NCBI RefSeq assembly: GCF_030929505.1
Contig: NZ_JAVFVV010000006.1
Location: 124,001 to 188,000, forward strand
Length of the DNA: 64,000 bases
From: Mesorhizobium sp. LHD-90
Lineage (GTDB): Bacteria; Pseudomonadota; Alphaproteobacteria; Rhizobiales; Rhizobiaceae
Reading direction: 5' to 3'
Part shown: in pieces, positions 9,207-17,883 of the stretch
Layout of the letters: every line of letters begins with the position of its first letter
Numbering within the stretch: the stretch's first letter is position 1
The notes under the pieces: generated by a model
The model's input: only the letters and a program-made list of their open reading frames with translations
The model's database searches: none
What the model was told of the DNA's origin: nothing
Made by a program: the position numbers and the translations under genes

Positions 9207-10088
9207 ATGACGAAGCACGGCGACGCCCTTCAGAGAATGAACCGCGACAGGCGCCAGCACTTCGTCAAGCTCGCCGCGCAAGTGCTGGCAAGCGGCCGTC
9301 CGACATATTTCCGGCATGAGGCCACGGTGCGGCATGGGCTCAGGGTGCGGTTCATTTCCGAAGGCTGGGGCTGGCAGCCTGCCGACGATCAATCAGGTGA
9401 CATCACCGCCGCCGCCTTACGAGCGATCGGCGCTGAGCGGCCATCATGGGATGAAGCACAGCCCGGCCACGTCGACACGATCCGGACCTTTTGCGCGTGG
9501 CAGCCTTGCGGGAAGGTCATGCCCGATCCTGAGCCCGGCGAGCGCGAGCGGCGGAAATACTGCTCAGCAACCTGCATGGAGGCGGCAGGCAACCTGAGAT
9601 ACGCGGCAGACCACCGCGCCGATCTCGCCGCCCGGACCCAGCTATGGCGCGACCAGCGCCGGGATGCCGCATCGGAAAAGCCATGCGAATGGTGCAGGCG
9701 CGCCTTCAAGCCGCTCCGGCAGGCTGGCCGGCCTGAGCCGCGATTTTGCGGCAAATCATGCGCGGCATCGTGGAGCAATTCCCAGCGGGCGGAATCGTTC
9801 GGTGCGATCTTGCGGCGCCGCCAGCCGAAGAAGGTGCGGCCGGCCATATCATGCGGCGAATGCGGCCGGTTCTTCACCCCGGATTTTGACGGCAAGCGCT
9901 ATTGCGAGAAGGCGTGCAGCAACCGCGCAAACATCCGGAAGCGCTGGCGCGTGCCGCTGATCGGCCCGGACGTCCAGCCGGCGCCCGCACCTATGCAATC
10001 CGCTTTCCAATGCGTCGAGACCAAGCTGAGCCCGGCCGAACAGGGCAGGCGGTTCGATGCCTTCGCGGCGAGCATGGCGGCGGAATAG
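9207..10088 (+). CDS. zinc-cluster protein of the prophage, function unknown
   Basis: A 293-residue basic protein. The N-terminal third (about 1-95) has no recognised domain. The rest holds three successive Cys clusters of the pattern C-x2-C...C-x3-C: CGKVMPDP..KYCSATC, CEWCRRAF..RFCGKSC and CGECGRFF..RYCEKAC, each resembling a small treble-clef zinc finger. It could bind DNA or protein. It is transcribed towards the ParB-like gene, with a terminator between them. Confidence 0.6.
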   Translation: MTKHGDALQRMNRDRRQHFVKLAAQVLASGRPTYFRHEATVRHGLRVRFISEGWGWQPADDQSGDITAAALRAIGAERPSWDEAQPGHVDTIRTFCAWQPCGKVMPDPEPGERERRKYCSATCMEAAGNLRYAADHRADLAARTQLWRDQRRDAASEKPCEWCRRAFKPLRQAGRPEPRFCGKSCAASWSNSQRAESFGAILRRRQPKKVRPAISCGECGRFFTPDFDGKRYCEKACSNRANIRKRWRVPLIGPDVQPAPAPMQSAFQCVETKLSPAEQGRRFDAFAASMAAE

Positions 10089-10098
10089 GGCGCGCCCC

Positions 10099-10122
10099 AA
10101 ATGTGCGGAATTCCGCACATTT
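10099..10122. repeat. 24-bp perfect palindrome between convergent genes
   Basis: Two 12-base arms with no spacer; the half site reads AAATGTGCGGAA. It lies just after the zinc-cluster gene stop and 2 bases before a terminator hairpin. It could be an operator or part of a complex terminator. Confidence 0.7.
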
Positions 10123-10123
10123 C

Positions 10124-10148
10124 AAAAGGGGGGTTTAATCCCCCTTTT
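10124..10148. terminator. bidirectional rho-independent terminator
   Basis: AAAAGGGGG, a short T/A loop and CCCCCTTTT form a hairpin that ends in T or A runs on both strands. It separates the convergent zinc-cluster and ParB-like genes and overlaps the stop codon of the latter. Confidence 0.75.
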
Positions 10149-10798
10149 CAGCCGCGCCCCATATCTCCGGCTTGCCGGAGGTTTGCCCAGCGCGCCGCTG
10201 ATAAAGAGCGAGCCAAAAAGATACGACATCGTATCTTTTCAAGCCCGGAAAGCTGACGAAGCAAGGCTTCACCGATCTCAGTCTTTTCACCGCGAGCGAC
10301 TTCCTGAACCACCTCCGGCGGCGCTTCGCGCTTCAAGGCACGGGCGCGGTCTACGGATTTTTTACTGACGTTGAGCACTTTCGCCGCCTCTGTTGCCGAT
10401 CTCTGCTCACTTTCTACAAATGGGTCAATTGGCCCATTTGTTTTGGCTGCGTTTTGATTGCCCTTCGGCGCGCCCTGCTTCATCGTCGCGATCTCCGCCG
10501 CTATCAGCGCGCGCTGGCTTTCATTCAAATGCCGGCGTTTGAGATTCAGGGAAATCACCCGGTCCAGCGCTTCATCCCGCGTTCCGGTGAACGGCTGGCG
10601 CGGACATTCAAGGCCAAGCTCATCGCAGGCGCGGGCGCGATGCACGCCATCCAAAATCGCGCCTTCGAATAGCGCCGCTTCCAGCCCAGCCCAGCGCGTC
10701 CAGCCTTGCCCGGCAGCCAAGCACCCGCAACCGGCAAGCGCGTGCCAGCGCGCCCTAGATCGACACTCAGGGCATCCAAGCCGGGCGCCGTCCGGCAA
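10148..10798 (-). CDS. ParB/Spo0J-like nuclease-domain protein of the prophage
   Basis: A 216-residue product. About residues 40-110 carry the ParB-domain motif EGAILDGVHRARACDELG followed by LDRVISLNLKRRHLNESQRA, typical of phage ParB-like proteins that bind DNA or regulate. A HTH-like stretch follows (ATEAAKVLNVSKKSVDRARAL). The first 35 residues are Cys/Trp/Arg-rich and unlike normal ParB N-termini, so the start or an N-terminal frameshift is doubtful. The 3' end of the gene contains an 11+2+11 inverted repeat (10216-10239). Confidence 0.65.
   Translation of the reverse strand: MPDGARLGCPECRSRARWHALAGCGCLAAGQGWTRWAGLEAALFEGAILDGVHRARACDELGLECPRQPFTGTRDEALDRVISLNLKRRHLNESQRALIAAEIATMKQGAPKGNQNAAKTNGPIDPFVESEQRSATEAAKVLNVSKKSVDRARALKREAPPEVVQEVARGEKTEIGEALLRQLSGLEKIRCRIFLARSLSAARWANLRQAGDMGRG
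10216..10239. repeat. inverted repeat inside the 3' end of the ParB-like gene
   Basis: Two 11-base arms (AAAAGATACGA and its exact complement) separated by CA. Read on the minus strand it ends in a T run, so it may be a weak terminator, or it may be an operator. Confidence 0.6.
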
Positions 10799-10832
10799 GG
10801 CGTGGTGGCTGACAGTTTGTCGCAGCCCTGCC

Positions 10833-10870
10833 CTTACACGCCCCGAAAAAACTTACATGAGACTTACACG
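10833..10870. repeat. three direct repeats CTTACAYG near the tRNA (possible integrase arm sites)
   Basis: CTTACACG at 10833, CTTACATG at 10852 and CTTACACG at 10863, in an AT-rich tract that runs up to the 3' end of the tRNA-Arg gene. Short direct repeats beside an attachment site often bind tyrosine integrases through the arm domain. This role is inferred. Confidence 0.45.
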
Positions 10871-10934
10871 GGATTTTTGGGTTATTTTGGCTTGTTTGTC
10901 GGTTGCAAATTTTGCTTGTTTTTCAGGGGTTTAG

Positions 10935-11011
10935 TGGCGATCCCGACAGGATTCGAACCTGTGACAGCCGGCTTAGAAGGCCGGTGCTCTATCCATCTGA
11001 GCTACGGGACC
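10935..11011 (-). tRNA. tRNA-Arg (anticodon TCT)
   Basis: On the minus strand the sequence folds as a full cloverleaf: 7-bp acceptor stem GGTCCCG/CGGGATC with one G-T pair, D arm GCTCAGATGGATAGAGC, anticodon loop CTTCTAA (TCT, Arg), T loop GTTCGAATC and an encoded CCA. Its 3' end faces the prophage, which makes it the likely integration target. Confidence 0.96.
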
Positions 11012-11069
11012 AAACGACCGCACCCAAGCTTCGCCCGCCGCTTGCGGGGGGACGAAGCCATGCTGCCGC

Positions 11070-11375
11070 TCAATGCGTCCAGGGCGCCTTGCGGTCATAG
11101 CGGAAATTGTCCGAATAGGAAATCTGCCGCCGTTTCGTTTCCTTGGGCTCCTGCACGCGGAAGGCTATGCCATGTTTGTCGGCGTAAGCGACCGCCTCTT
11201 CTTTCGTCTCGAAGGTCAGCCTGATCTGGCTCTGCATGTCGGAAGAGGTCGTGTAGCCCATCAGCGGATCGATCTTGCGCGGCTTCTCGGGGTCGAACTC
11301 CAGGACCCAGTATCCGGTCTTGGCCTTTCCGGACTGCATGGCGGTCTTGGCGGGGCTGAAAATGCGCGCTGACAT
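11070..11375 (-). CDS. complex I accessory subunit, NDUFS4-like
   Basis: A 101-residue protein of the NADH dehydrogenase NDUFS4 (18-kDa, ETC complex I) family, found in alphaproteobacteria and mitochondria and needed for stable complex I. Characteristic segments are ARIFSPAKTAMQSGKAKTG, WVLEFDPEKPRKIDPLMGYT and, near the C-terminus, the NFRYDRKAPWTH ending. Full length for a bacterial member. It is separate from the nuo operon located 46 kb further on. Confidence 0.92.
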   Translation of the reverse strand: MSARIFSPAKTAMQSGKAKTGYWVLEFDPEKPRKIDPLMGYTTSSDMQSQIRLTFETKEEAVAYADKHGIAFRVQEPKETKRRQISYSDNFRYDRKAPWTH

Positions 11376-11662
11376 CGACTTTCCTCAAACCTTCGGGCCT
11401 GTTCGCATGGTGCGGACGATCCGCCCCGGCATGCGCCGAACCTCAAGATCTTTGACAGTGGCCGGCCGCCTTCGGCCGCCCACATCGCCCGCCACCTCTA
11501 TCCATATGGGGGCCAATCGGCAAGACATGCCGGGACCAAGCTTTTCGAGACGCCGTTCCGGCGCGGCATCTCGGGCGTCGGAAGCGCGGAAAACCGCCGT
11601 TCGCCGGCGCCCGAAGCGTGAACTTCGACAGCCCAGCCGGCCGCCGTGTCGCCGATGCCGCG
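11376..11662. other. intergenic region with no recognised gene
   Basis: 287 bases between two minus-strand genes. It holds a GC-rich inverted repeat (GGCCGGCCGCC..GGCCGCC near 11461-11481). No convincing coding frame or RNA is visible. The promoter of the NDUFS4-like gene should lie here. Confidence 0.5.
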
Positions 11663-12835
11663 TCAGACGCCCGCGGCCGCGGCCAACCCGCGCGCCAGGT
11701 CGGTCTTCAGATCCTGGACGTCCTCCAGCCCGATCTGCAATCGCAGGACGGGGCCCTCATACGGTCCCCTGGCGATGATGCGGTCGGAAATGTTGACGGG
11801 AACCGCCAGGCTTTCAAAACCGCCCCAGGAATAGCCCAGCCCGAAGATGGCGAGTGCGTCGAGAAAGGCGTGAGCGCGCGCCTGCCCGCCGCCGTCGAGC
11901 ACGATCGAGAAGACGCCGCTGGAGCCGGAAAAGTCGCGCTTCCACAGCGCATGGCCGGGGTGGCTCTCCAGCCCGGGATGCAGCACCCGGGCGACACCCT
12001 TTTGCGTTTCCAGCCAACGCGCGATTTCCAGCGCGCTCCGCTGATGGCGCTCGAGTCTGACCCCCATGGTGCGCAGCCCGCGCAGCACCTGGTAGACGTC
12101 GTCCGGCCCGGAGCAGCAGCCCAGCGTGAAAAACGTCTCCCGCAGGCGCGGCCAGCAGGCCTCGCTGGCCGACACAGTGCCGGCCAGCACGTCCGAATGG
12201 CCGGCCGGATATTTCGTCGCGGCGTGGATGGAGATGTCGACGCCATGGTCGAGCGGACGGAAGAACAACGGCGTCGCCCAGGTGTTGTCCATCATCACAA
12301 TCGCGCCGCGCTTTTTCGCCTCCGCCGCGATGGCCGGAATGTCCTGCATCTCGAACGTGTTGGATCCCGGCGATTCGGTGAACACGACTTTTGTGTTCGG
12401 CTTCATCAGGGCGCCGATGCCGGCGCCGACCATCGGGTCGTAATAGTCGACCTCGACGCCCAGCCGCCCCAGCATGGTGTCCGCGAAGCTGCGTGTGGGG
12501 TGATAGACCGAATCGGTGATCAGCACATGGTCGCCGGCCGACAGGAAGGCGAGCAGCGGGATGGTGACGGCTGCCAGCCCCGAGGGCACGACGATGGTTC
12601 CGGCGGATCCCTCCAGCGCGTCGATCGCGGCAGCCAGAGCGTCGGTGGTCGGCGTGCCCCGCGTGCCATAGCTGTACCGCTGGCCGCGCGAAGCCATCGT
12701 GGCTGCGTCGGGATAGAGCACGGTGGACGCATGCACGACCGGCGGGTTGACGAAACCGAAGAAGTCGCGCGGATCGTTGCCGGCATGCGCCAGCCGCGTG
12801 TTGGCACCCATGTCCACATAGTCCCGCTTGGCCAT
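11663..12835 (-). CDS. metC: cystathionine beta-lyase
   Basis: PLP-dependent lyase converting cystathionine to homocysteine in methionine synthesis. The 390-residue product is full length for the Cys/Met-metabolism PLP family. It shows SYGTRGTPTTDALAAAI, the Asp of MMDNTWATP that holds the PLP ring, and the Schiff-base Lys in HAATKYPAGHSD. Family relatives (cystathionine gamma-synthase, gamma-lyase) are similar; the NTWATPLFF and GGFESL segments favour MetC. Its start lies only about 31 bases from a 267-bp inverted-repeat element. Confidence 0.9.
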   Translation of the reverse strand: MAKRDYVDMGANTRLAHAGNDPRDFFGFVNPPVVHASTVLYPDAATMASRGQRYSYGTRGTPTTDALAAAIDALEGSAGTIVVPSGLAAVTIPLLAFLSAGDHVLITDSVYHPTRSFADTMLGRLGVEVDYYDPMVGAGIGALMKPNTKVVFTESPGSNTFEMQDIPAIAAEAKKRGAIVMMDNTWATPLFFRPLDHGVDISIHAATKYPAGHSDVLAGTVSASEACWPRLRETFFTLGCCSGPDDVYQVLRGLRTMGVRLERHQRSALEIARWLETQKGVARVLHPGLESHPGHALWKRDFSGSSGVFSIVLDGGGQARAHAFLDALAIFGLGYSWGGFESLAVPVNISDRIIARGPYEGPVLRLQIGLEDVQDLKTDLARGLAAAAGV

Positions 12836-12865
12836 TTCATCTCCGTGTGATCGAGCGCGACAGGC

Positions 12866-13138
12866 TTAGAGCGTTTCTTGCTTGGATTGAACCATTCTGC
12901 CGGCGATGGTTTGGGACAAGGTCGAGGGCTTCGTCGAAGTTCGGGCTGGTGGCCCGGACGAGACGAAGCCCGATGGATTTGTCCCAAACCAGCCCGGCCC
13001 TTCGGGTTTGCGTTTGGCGGGCGCCCACTTCGTCAGGCCGCTTGCCCGGGCAACCAGCCCGATCTGCGCGGCCTTCCTTGTGGATCGCCTCGCCAAACGA
13101 CAAACAGAATGATTCAATCTAAGCAAGAAACGCTCTAA
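12866..13138. mobile_element. 267-bp miniature inverted-repeat element flanked by TA (copy 1)
   Basis: Terminal inverted repeats of 34 bases (12866-12899 and 13105-13138) differ at only 2 positions; the outer end reads TTAGAGCGTTTCTTGCTT. The core from GAGCG to CGCTC is 267 bases and is bordered by TA on both sides, as for IS630/mariner-type insertion. The centre is CCCTTCGGG. There is no transposase. It lies directly upstream of metC. Confidence 0.85.
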
Positions 13139-13486
13139 AGCGGACGCAGCCCCGCCGCAACACGGTGCTCGTGACAGACAGTGGAAGTGGTTGCGCCAGC
13201 ATCTGGCCCGAGGCAAGGGCAGGCGGTTGCGCCGCCGCCGCCCGCCACGATCAAATCAGTCTCAACTAAGCGCCTGCCGCAGCGTCGTATTTTCAAACTC
13301 CCGGGAGCAGGGTCATTCCGCTTGACCTCGCGGGAATAATCGCCTTCGATGCGGGTCTTGAATGGGGAACACGGCGCGAGTGCCATCAACGACACCGCGT
13401 CTCGGGAAATGGGCCCGAGCGGGAAACGCCGCCTCATAAGGGGAAAATCGGGATCGAATCCCGTCAAACAGAAAAGGCTAGTGAAC
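13139..13486. other. intergenic region upstream of aapJ
   Basis: 348 bases with no convincing gene. It must contain the aap promoter. I see a GCGCCGCCGCCGCCCGCC-type GC tract near 13230 and no recognisable riboswitch or attenuator. Confidence 0.5.
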
Positions 13487-14515
13487 ATGAAGAATACTCT
13501 GAAGGTCGTTCTCGGCGCCGCCGCGCTCGGAATGGCGGTGGCTGCCGCGCATGCCGGCACGCTCGAGGATGTGAAGGCGAAGGGCTTCATCCAGTGCGGT
13601 GTCAACACCGGCCTGGCCGGCTTCTCGGCGCCGAACGACAAGGGCGAGTGGACCGGCCTCGACGTCGACTTCTGCCGCGCGGTGGCGGCGGCGGTGTTCG
13701 GCGACGGCACCAAGGTGAAGTTCACCGGCCTTTCCGCCAAGGACCGTTTCACCGCGCTGCAGTCGGGCGAGATCGATATCCTGTCGCGCAACACGACCTG
13801 GACGATCAACCGCGACACGGCGCTGGGATTGAATTTCGGCGGCGTCACCTATTACGACGGCCAGGGTTTCATGATCAACGCCAAGAAGGTGCCGGGCGTG
13901 AATTCGGCGCTGCAGCTTTCCGGCGCGTCGGTCTGCGTGCAGGCCGGCACCACCACCGAGCTCAACCTCGCCGACTACTTCAAGGCCAACAACCTCGAAT
14001 ACAATCCGGTCGTGTTCGAAAAGTTCGAGGAGGCCAACGCCGCCTATGACGCGGGCCGCTGCGACGCCTACACCACCGACCAGTCCGGCCTCTACGCTGT
14101 GCGCCTGCAGATGTCGGCGCCGGACGACCATGTCGTGCTGCCCGAGATCATCTCCAAGGAGCCGCTCGGCCCGGCGGTGCGCCAGGGCGATGACAAGTGG
14201 TTCGACATCGTCAAGTGGACCTACTACGCGCTGCTCAACGCCGAAGAGGCCGGCATCACTCAAGCCAATGTCGAGGAGATGAAGAGCTCAGCCAATCCGG
14301 ACATCAAGCGCCTGCTTGGCGTCGAGGCCGAGACCAAGATCGGCACGGACCTCGGGCTCGACAATGCCTGGGTCGCCAACATCATCAAGGCAACCGGCAA
14401 TTACGGCGAGATCTTCGAGCGCAACGTCGGCCAGGGCAGCCCGCTGAAGATCGCCCGCGGCGTCAACGCCCTGTGGACCAAGGGCGGCCTGCAATACGGC
14501 ATGCCGGTCCGCTGA
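13487..14515 (+). CDS. aapJ: general L-amino acid ABC transporter, periplasmic binding protein
   Basis: Captures L-amino acids in the periplasm for the AapQMP importer. The 342-residue protein begins with a clear signal peptide (MKNTLKVVLGAAALGMAVAAAHA) and has the class 3 solute-binding pattern: VKAKGFIQCGVNTGLAGFS, GLDVDFCRAVAAAVFGD, FTALQSGEIDILSRNTTW and DAYTTDQSGLYA. The ATG at 13487 is chosen because the signal peptide starts there; upstream in-frame codons are not needed. A strong terminator follows the gene, which usually gives the binding protein more transcript than the permeases. Confidence 0.95.
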   Translation: MKNTLKVVLGAAALGMAVAAAHAGTLEDVKAKGFIQCGVNTGLAGFSAPNDKGEWTGLDVDFCRAVAAAVFGDGTKVKFTGLSAKDRFTALQSGEIDILSRNTTWTINRDTALGLNFGGVTYYDGQGFMINAKKVPGVNSALQLSGASVCVQAGTTTELNLADYFKANNLEYNPVVFEKFEEANAAYDAGRCDAYTTDQSGLYAVRLQMSAPDDHVVLPEIISKEPLGPAVRQGDDKWFDIVKWTYYALLNAEEAGITQANVEEMKSSANPDIKRLLGVEAETKIGTDLGLDNAWVANIIKATGNYGEIFERNVGQGSPLKIARGVNALWTKGGLQYGMPVR

Positions 14516-14525
14516 TCGGCCCGCC

Positions 14526-14557
14526 GGCCGGAGGGGACCTCTCCTCCGGCCGTTTTT
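14526..14557 (+). terminator. terminator/attenuator between aapJ and aapQ
   Basis: GGCCGGAGG pairs perfectly with CCTCCGGCC around an 8-base loop, then TTTTT. It probably lowers read-through from aapJ into aapQMP. Confidence 0.85.
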
Positions 14558-14611
14558 CGGTCCGAGGCCGAACAAGGGTCCGGACCCAATAGCCGTAGGA
14601 AGGGGAACCCT

Positions 14612-15868
14612 GTGGCGACACAAGATTTGGGCTTGAGGCAACCCGCCAAAGAGTCTCTGCTCTACGATCCGAAATTCAGAAGCCTTGCATTCCAGGTCGT
14701 GACGGTCCTGGTGCTGGTGGGCTGCATCTGGTGGATGGTAGACAATACGATCGAGAACCTGCGGCGCTCCAACATATCGACGGGCTTCGCCTTCCTGCGC
14801 GGACGCGCCGGTTTCGACATTTCCGACCGGCTGATCGAATACACGTCCGACTCGACCTTCCTCAGGGCTTTGGTCGTAGGCATCTTGAATACGCTCAAAG
14901 TCGCGGCTGCCGGCATCGTGCTTGCGACGATTATCGGCTTTCTGGTCGGCATCGGCCGGTTGTCGAACAACTGGCTGATCCGCAAGATCTGCACGGTTTA
15001 TGTCGAAATTTTCCGCAACATTCCGCCGTTGCTGGTCATCTTGTTCTGGTATCAGGGCGTCCTGGCGGTTCTGCCGCAGGTGCGTGACAGCTATTCGCTA
15101 CCGTTCAACTCGTTCCTCAATGTTCGCGGCTTCTTCCTGCCCGCCGTGATCTGGGATGGGGCGTTCCTGCCTAGCTTTAGTTGGAACGGGTTTCTGCCCA
15201 ACATCGACTGGTCGCCCGTCATGGCCGGCAGGTTATGGCTCATCGACATCGCCATCCTGCTGGCGATCGCGATGGCATGGTTCGTGGTGCGTCGCGCCCG
15301 CCAGCGTCAGGCTGCGACCGGCCAGCAGTTTCCGGTGTTCTGGACCTCGCTGGTGCTGATCATCGGGCTGCCTGTGCTCGCCTTCTTCGCGGCGGGCGCG
15401 CCGGCGACTCTGGAGTTCCCGCAGAAAGGCACCTTCAACCTGACCGGAGGGGCCAACATCAAGCCGGAATTCCTGTCTCTTCTTCTGGCGTTATCCTTCT
15501 ATACGGCTTCGTTCATCGCCGAAATCGTGCGCGCTGGCATTCAGGGCGTGCCGAAGGGGCAGACGGAAGCCTATTCCGCGCTCGGCCTGCGGCCGGGCAC
15601 GGGGCTTCGGCTGGTGGTCATTCCGCAGGCTCTGCGCATCATCATCCCGCCGCTCACAAGCCAGTATCTCAACCTCACCAAGAACTCGACGCTCGGCGTG
15701 GCGATCGGCTACCCCGAACTCTATTCGGTCGGCGGCACCACCCTGAACCAGACCGGCCAGGCGATCGAGGTCGTCGTGATCTTCATGGTCGTCTACCTCA
15801 GCATCAGCCTTCTGACCTCGCTGGTGATGAACTGGTTCAACGCCAAGATGGCGCTGAAGGAGAGATAG
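14612..15868 (+). CDS. aapQ: general L-amino acid ABC transporter permease AapQ
   Basis: Inner-membrane permease of the Aap system, 418 residues, GTG start after AAGGGGAA. It has the long family N-terminus, several membrane segments (LAFQVVTVLVLVGCIWWMV, IVLATIIGFLVGIGRL, VYVEIFRNIPPLLVILFWY) and the EAA-loop permease motif AYSALGLRPGTGLRLVVIPQ near residue 320. Paired with AapM in the same operon. Confidence 0.95.
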   Translation: MATQDLGLRQPAKESLLYDPKFRSLAFQVVTVLVLVGCIWWMVDNTIENLRRSNISTGFAFLRGRAGFDISDRLIEYTSDSTFLRALVVGILNTLKVAAAGIVLATIIGFLVGIGRLSNNWLIRKICTVYVEIFRNIPPLLVILFWYQGVLAVLPQVRDSYSLPFNSFLNVRGFFLPAVIWDGAFLPSFSWNGFLPNIDWSPVMAGRLWLIDIAILLAIAMAWFVVRRARQRQAATGQQFPVFWTSLVLIIGLPVLAFFAAGAPATLEFPQKGTFNLTGGANIKPEFLSLLLALSFYTASFIAEIVRAGIQGVPKGQTEAYSALGLRPGTGLRLVVIPQALRIIIPPLTSQYLNLTKNSTLGVAIGYPELYSVGGTTLNQTGQAIEVVVIFMVVYLSISLLTSLVMNWFNAKMALKER

Positions 15869-15871
15869 GCC

Positions 15872-17032
15872 ATGCAGGAACATGATCTCTCCTGGGTAAG
15901 GACGGAAATGGCGCTGGCGCAGGCCGCGCCACCCAGCCAGGTCGGCGCGGGCGCCTGGATGCGCAACAACCTGTTTTCGACGCCAGTCAATTCGGCGATC
16001 ACCCTGATCGCCGCCCTGGCGATCGTCTGGTTCGGGATGCAGATCCTCAACTGGATGTTCTTCAGCGCCATTTGGAGCGGCTCCGACCGTACGGCCTGCC
16101 TGACGACGGAACAGGGCGGACAATTGCCGGCCGGCTGGTCCGGCGCCTGCTGGCCGTTCGTGTCGAGCCGCTTCGGCTATTTCATGTTCGGCCGCTATCC
16201 GGTCGAGGAGCGCTGGCGCGTCCTCCTGTGCGGACTCCTCTTCCTGGTCCTGCTGGTGCCGTTGCTGACGCCGCGAATTCCGTTCAAGCGGCTGAACGCG
16301 ATCCTGTTCTTCGCGGTGTTTCCGTTCGTCGCCTTCTTCCTGCTGCTCGGCGGCTATTTCGGCCTGCCCTATATCGAGACCCAGCTTTGGGGTGGCCTGA
16401 TGGTCACGCTGGTGATCTCCTATGTCGGCATCGTCACCTCGCTGCCGCTCGGCATTCTCCTGGCACTCGGGCGACGCTCGAAGATGCCGATCGTCAAGCT
16501 GCTGTCGGTGGTGTTCATCGAGACGGTGCGCGGCGTGCCCTTGGTCGCGGTGCTGTTCATGGCGAGTTTCATGCTGCCCCTGTTCATGCCGCCGGGCATG
16601 ACCTTCGACAAGCTGCTGCGGGCGCTGATCGGCGTGGCGCTGTTCGCGTCGGCCTACATGGCCGAGGTGGTCCGCGGCGGCCTGCAGGCGATCCCGAAAG
16701 GCCAGTACGAGGGCGCCGATTCGCTCGGCCTCGGCTACTGGCAGAAGATGGGGCTTATCGTCATGCCCCAGGCGCTGAAACTGGTCATCCCGGGCATCGT
16801 CAACACTTTCATCGGCCTGTTCAAGGACACCACGCTGGTGCTGATCATCTCGCTGTTCGACCTGCTCGGCACCGTGAAGCAGAGCATTTCCGGCGACCCG
16901 ACCTGGGCGACGCCGCAGACCGCCAAGACCGGCTACGTCTTTGCCGCCGCGATCTTCTGGGTGTTCTGCTTCGGCATGTCGCGCTATTCTCAATACATGG
17001 AACGCCGGCTCGATACCGGGCATCGCAAATAG
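15872..17032 (+). CDS. aapM: general L-amino acid ABC transporter permease AapM
   Basis: Second permease of the heterodimeric channel, 386 residues, starting 3 bases after aapQ. It shows multiple membrane helices, the family segment [23 protein letters not shown] and the EAA loop [20 protein letters not shown]. The middle region [16 protein letters not shown]... is the periplasmic insert typical of AapM. Confidence 0.95.
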   Translation: MQEHDLSWVRTEMALAQAAPPSQVGAGAWMRNNLFSTPVNSAITLIAALAIVWFGMQILNWMFFSAIWSGSDRTACLTTEQGGQLPAGWSGACWPFVSSRFGYFMFGRYPVEERWRVLLCGLLFLVLLVPLLTPRIPFKRLNAILFFAVFPFVAFFLLLGGYFGLPYIETQLWGGLMVTLVISYVGIVTSLPLGILLALGRRSKMPIVKLLSVVFIETVRGVPLVAVLFMASFMLPLFMPPGMTFDKLLRALIGVALFASAYMAEVVRGGLQAIPKGQYEGADSLGLGYWQKMGLIVMPQALKLVIPGIVNTFIGLFKDTTLVLIISLFDLLGTVKQSISGDPTWATPQTAKTGYVFAAAIFWVFCFGMSRYSQYMERRLDTGHRK

Positions 17033-17069
17033 CCGCGGAACCGCGGGCATCGCTTGAAGGGAACCGTCG

Positions 17070-17873
17070 ATGGTCATTGAAAACGCAGTCAGCGCCGAGG
17101 AAATCAAGGTCGACGTCAAGAAGATGCACGTCTCCGATACGGACGTCGCAATCGACATCGCCGCCATGCACAAGTGGTACGGCGATTTCCATGTGCTGAA
17201 GGACATCAATTTGCGCGTCATGCGCGGCGAGCGCATCGTCATCTGCGGCCCGTCGGGTTCCGGCAAGTCGACCATGATCCGCTGCATCAACCGGCTGGAA
17301 GAGCACCAGAAGGGCAGGATCGTCGTCGACGGCAAGGAACTGACCAACGATCTCAAGAAGATCGACGAGGTGCGGCGCGAGGTCGGCATGGTGTTCCAGC
17401 ACTTCAACCTGTTCCCGCACCTGACCATCCTGGAGAACTGCACGCTGGCGCCGATCTGGGTGCGCAAGATTCCGAAGAAGCAGGCCGATGAGACCGCGAT
17501 GCAGATGCTGCGGCGCGTGAAGATCCCCGAACAGGCCAACAAATATCCCGGCCAGCTCTCCGGCGGCCAGCAGCAGCGCGTGGCGATCGCCCGTTCGCTC
17601 TGCATGAACCCGCGCATCATGCTGTTCGACGAGCCGACCTCGGCGCTCGACCCCGAAATGATCAAGGAAGTGCTTGAGACCATGGTCAGCCTCGCCGAGG
17701 AAGGCATGACCATGCTGTGCGTCACCCACGAGATGGGTTTTGCGCGCAAGGTGGCGAACCGGGTGATCTTCATGGACCAGGGCCAGATCGTCGAGCAGAA
17801 CACGCCGGCCGAGTTCTTCGATCATCCGAGGCACGAACGCACGAAACTGTTCCTCAGCCAGATCCTGCATTAG
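17070..17873 (+). CDS. aapP: general L-amino acid ABC transporter ATP-binding protein AapP
   Basis: ATPase that powers AapJQM uptake. The 267-residue protein has Walker [10 protein letters not shown] (60-68), Q-loop [12 protein letters not shown], signature LSGGQ (163-167), Walker [14 protein letters not shown] and switch His220 ([10 protein letters not shown]). The first 25 residues form a short extension before the nucleotide-binding domain. Last gene of the aap operon. Confidence 0.96.
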   Translation: MVIENAVSAEEIKVDVKKMHVSDTDVAIDIAAMHKWYGDFHVLKDINLRVMRGERIVICGPSGSGKSTMIRCINRLEEHQKGRIVVDGKELTNDLKKIDEVRREVGMVFQHFNLFPHLTILENCTLAPIWVRKIPKKQADETAMQMLRRVKIPEQANKYPGQLSGGQQQRVAIARSLCMNPRIMLFDEPTSALDPEMIKEVLETMVSLAEEGMTMLCVTHEMGFARKVANRVIFMDQGQIVEQNTPAEFFDHPRHERTKLFLSQILH

Positions 17874-17883
17874 CTGGCTGTTC

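Noticed and set aside
12836-13486. SAM riboswitch upstream of metC
   Set aside because: Rhizobial methionine genes often have SAM-II leaders, so I looked, but the space is taken by the inverted-repeat element and no SAM-II core is visible.
15491-17803. A 770-codon open frame on the minus strand
   Set aside because: It lies antisense to aapQ, aapM and aapP, which have full family motifs. The antisense translation is His/Arg/Asp-rich low-complexity sequence typical of high-GC shadow frames.
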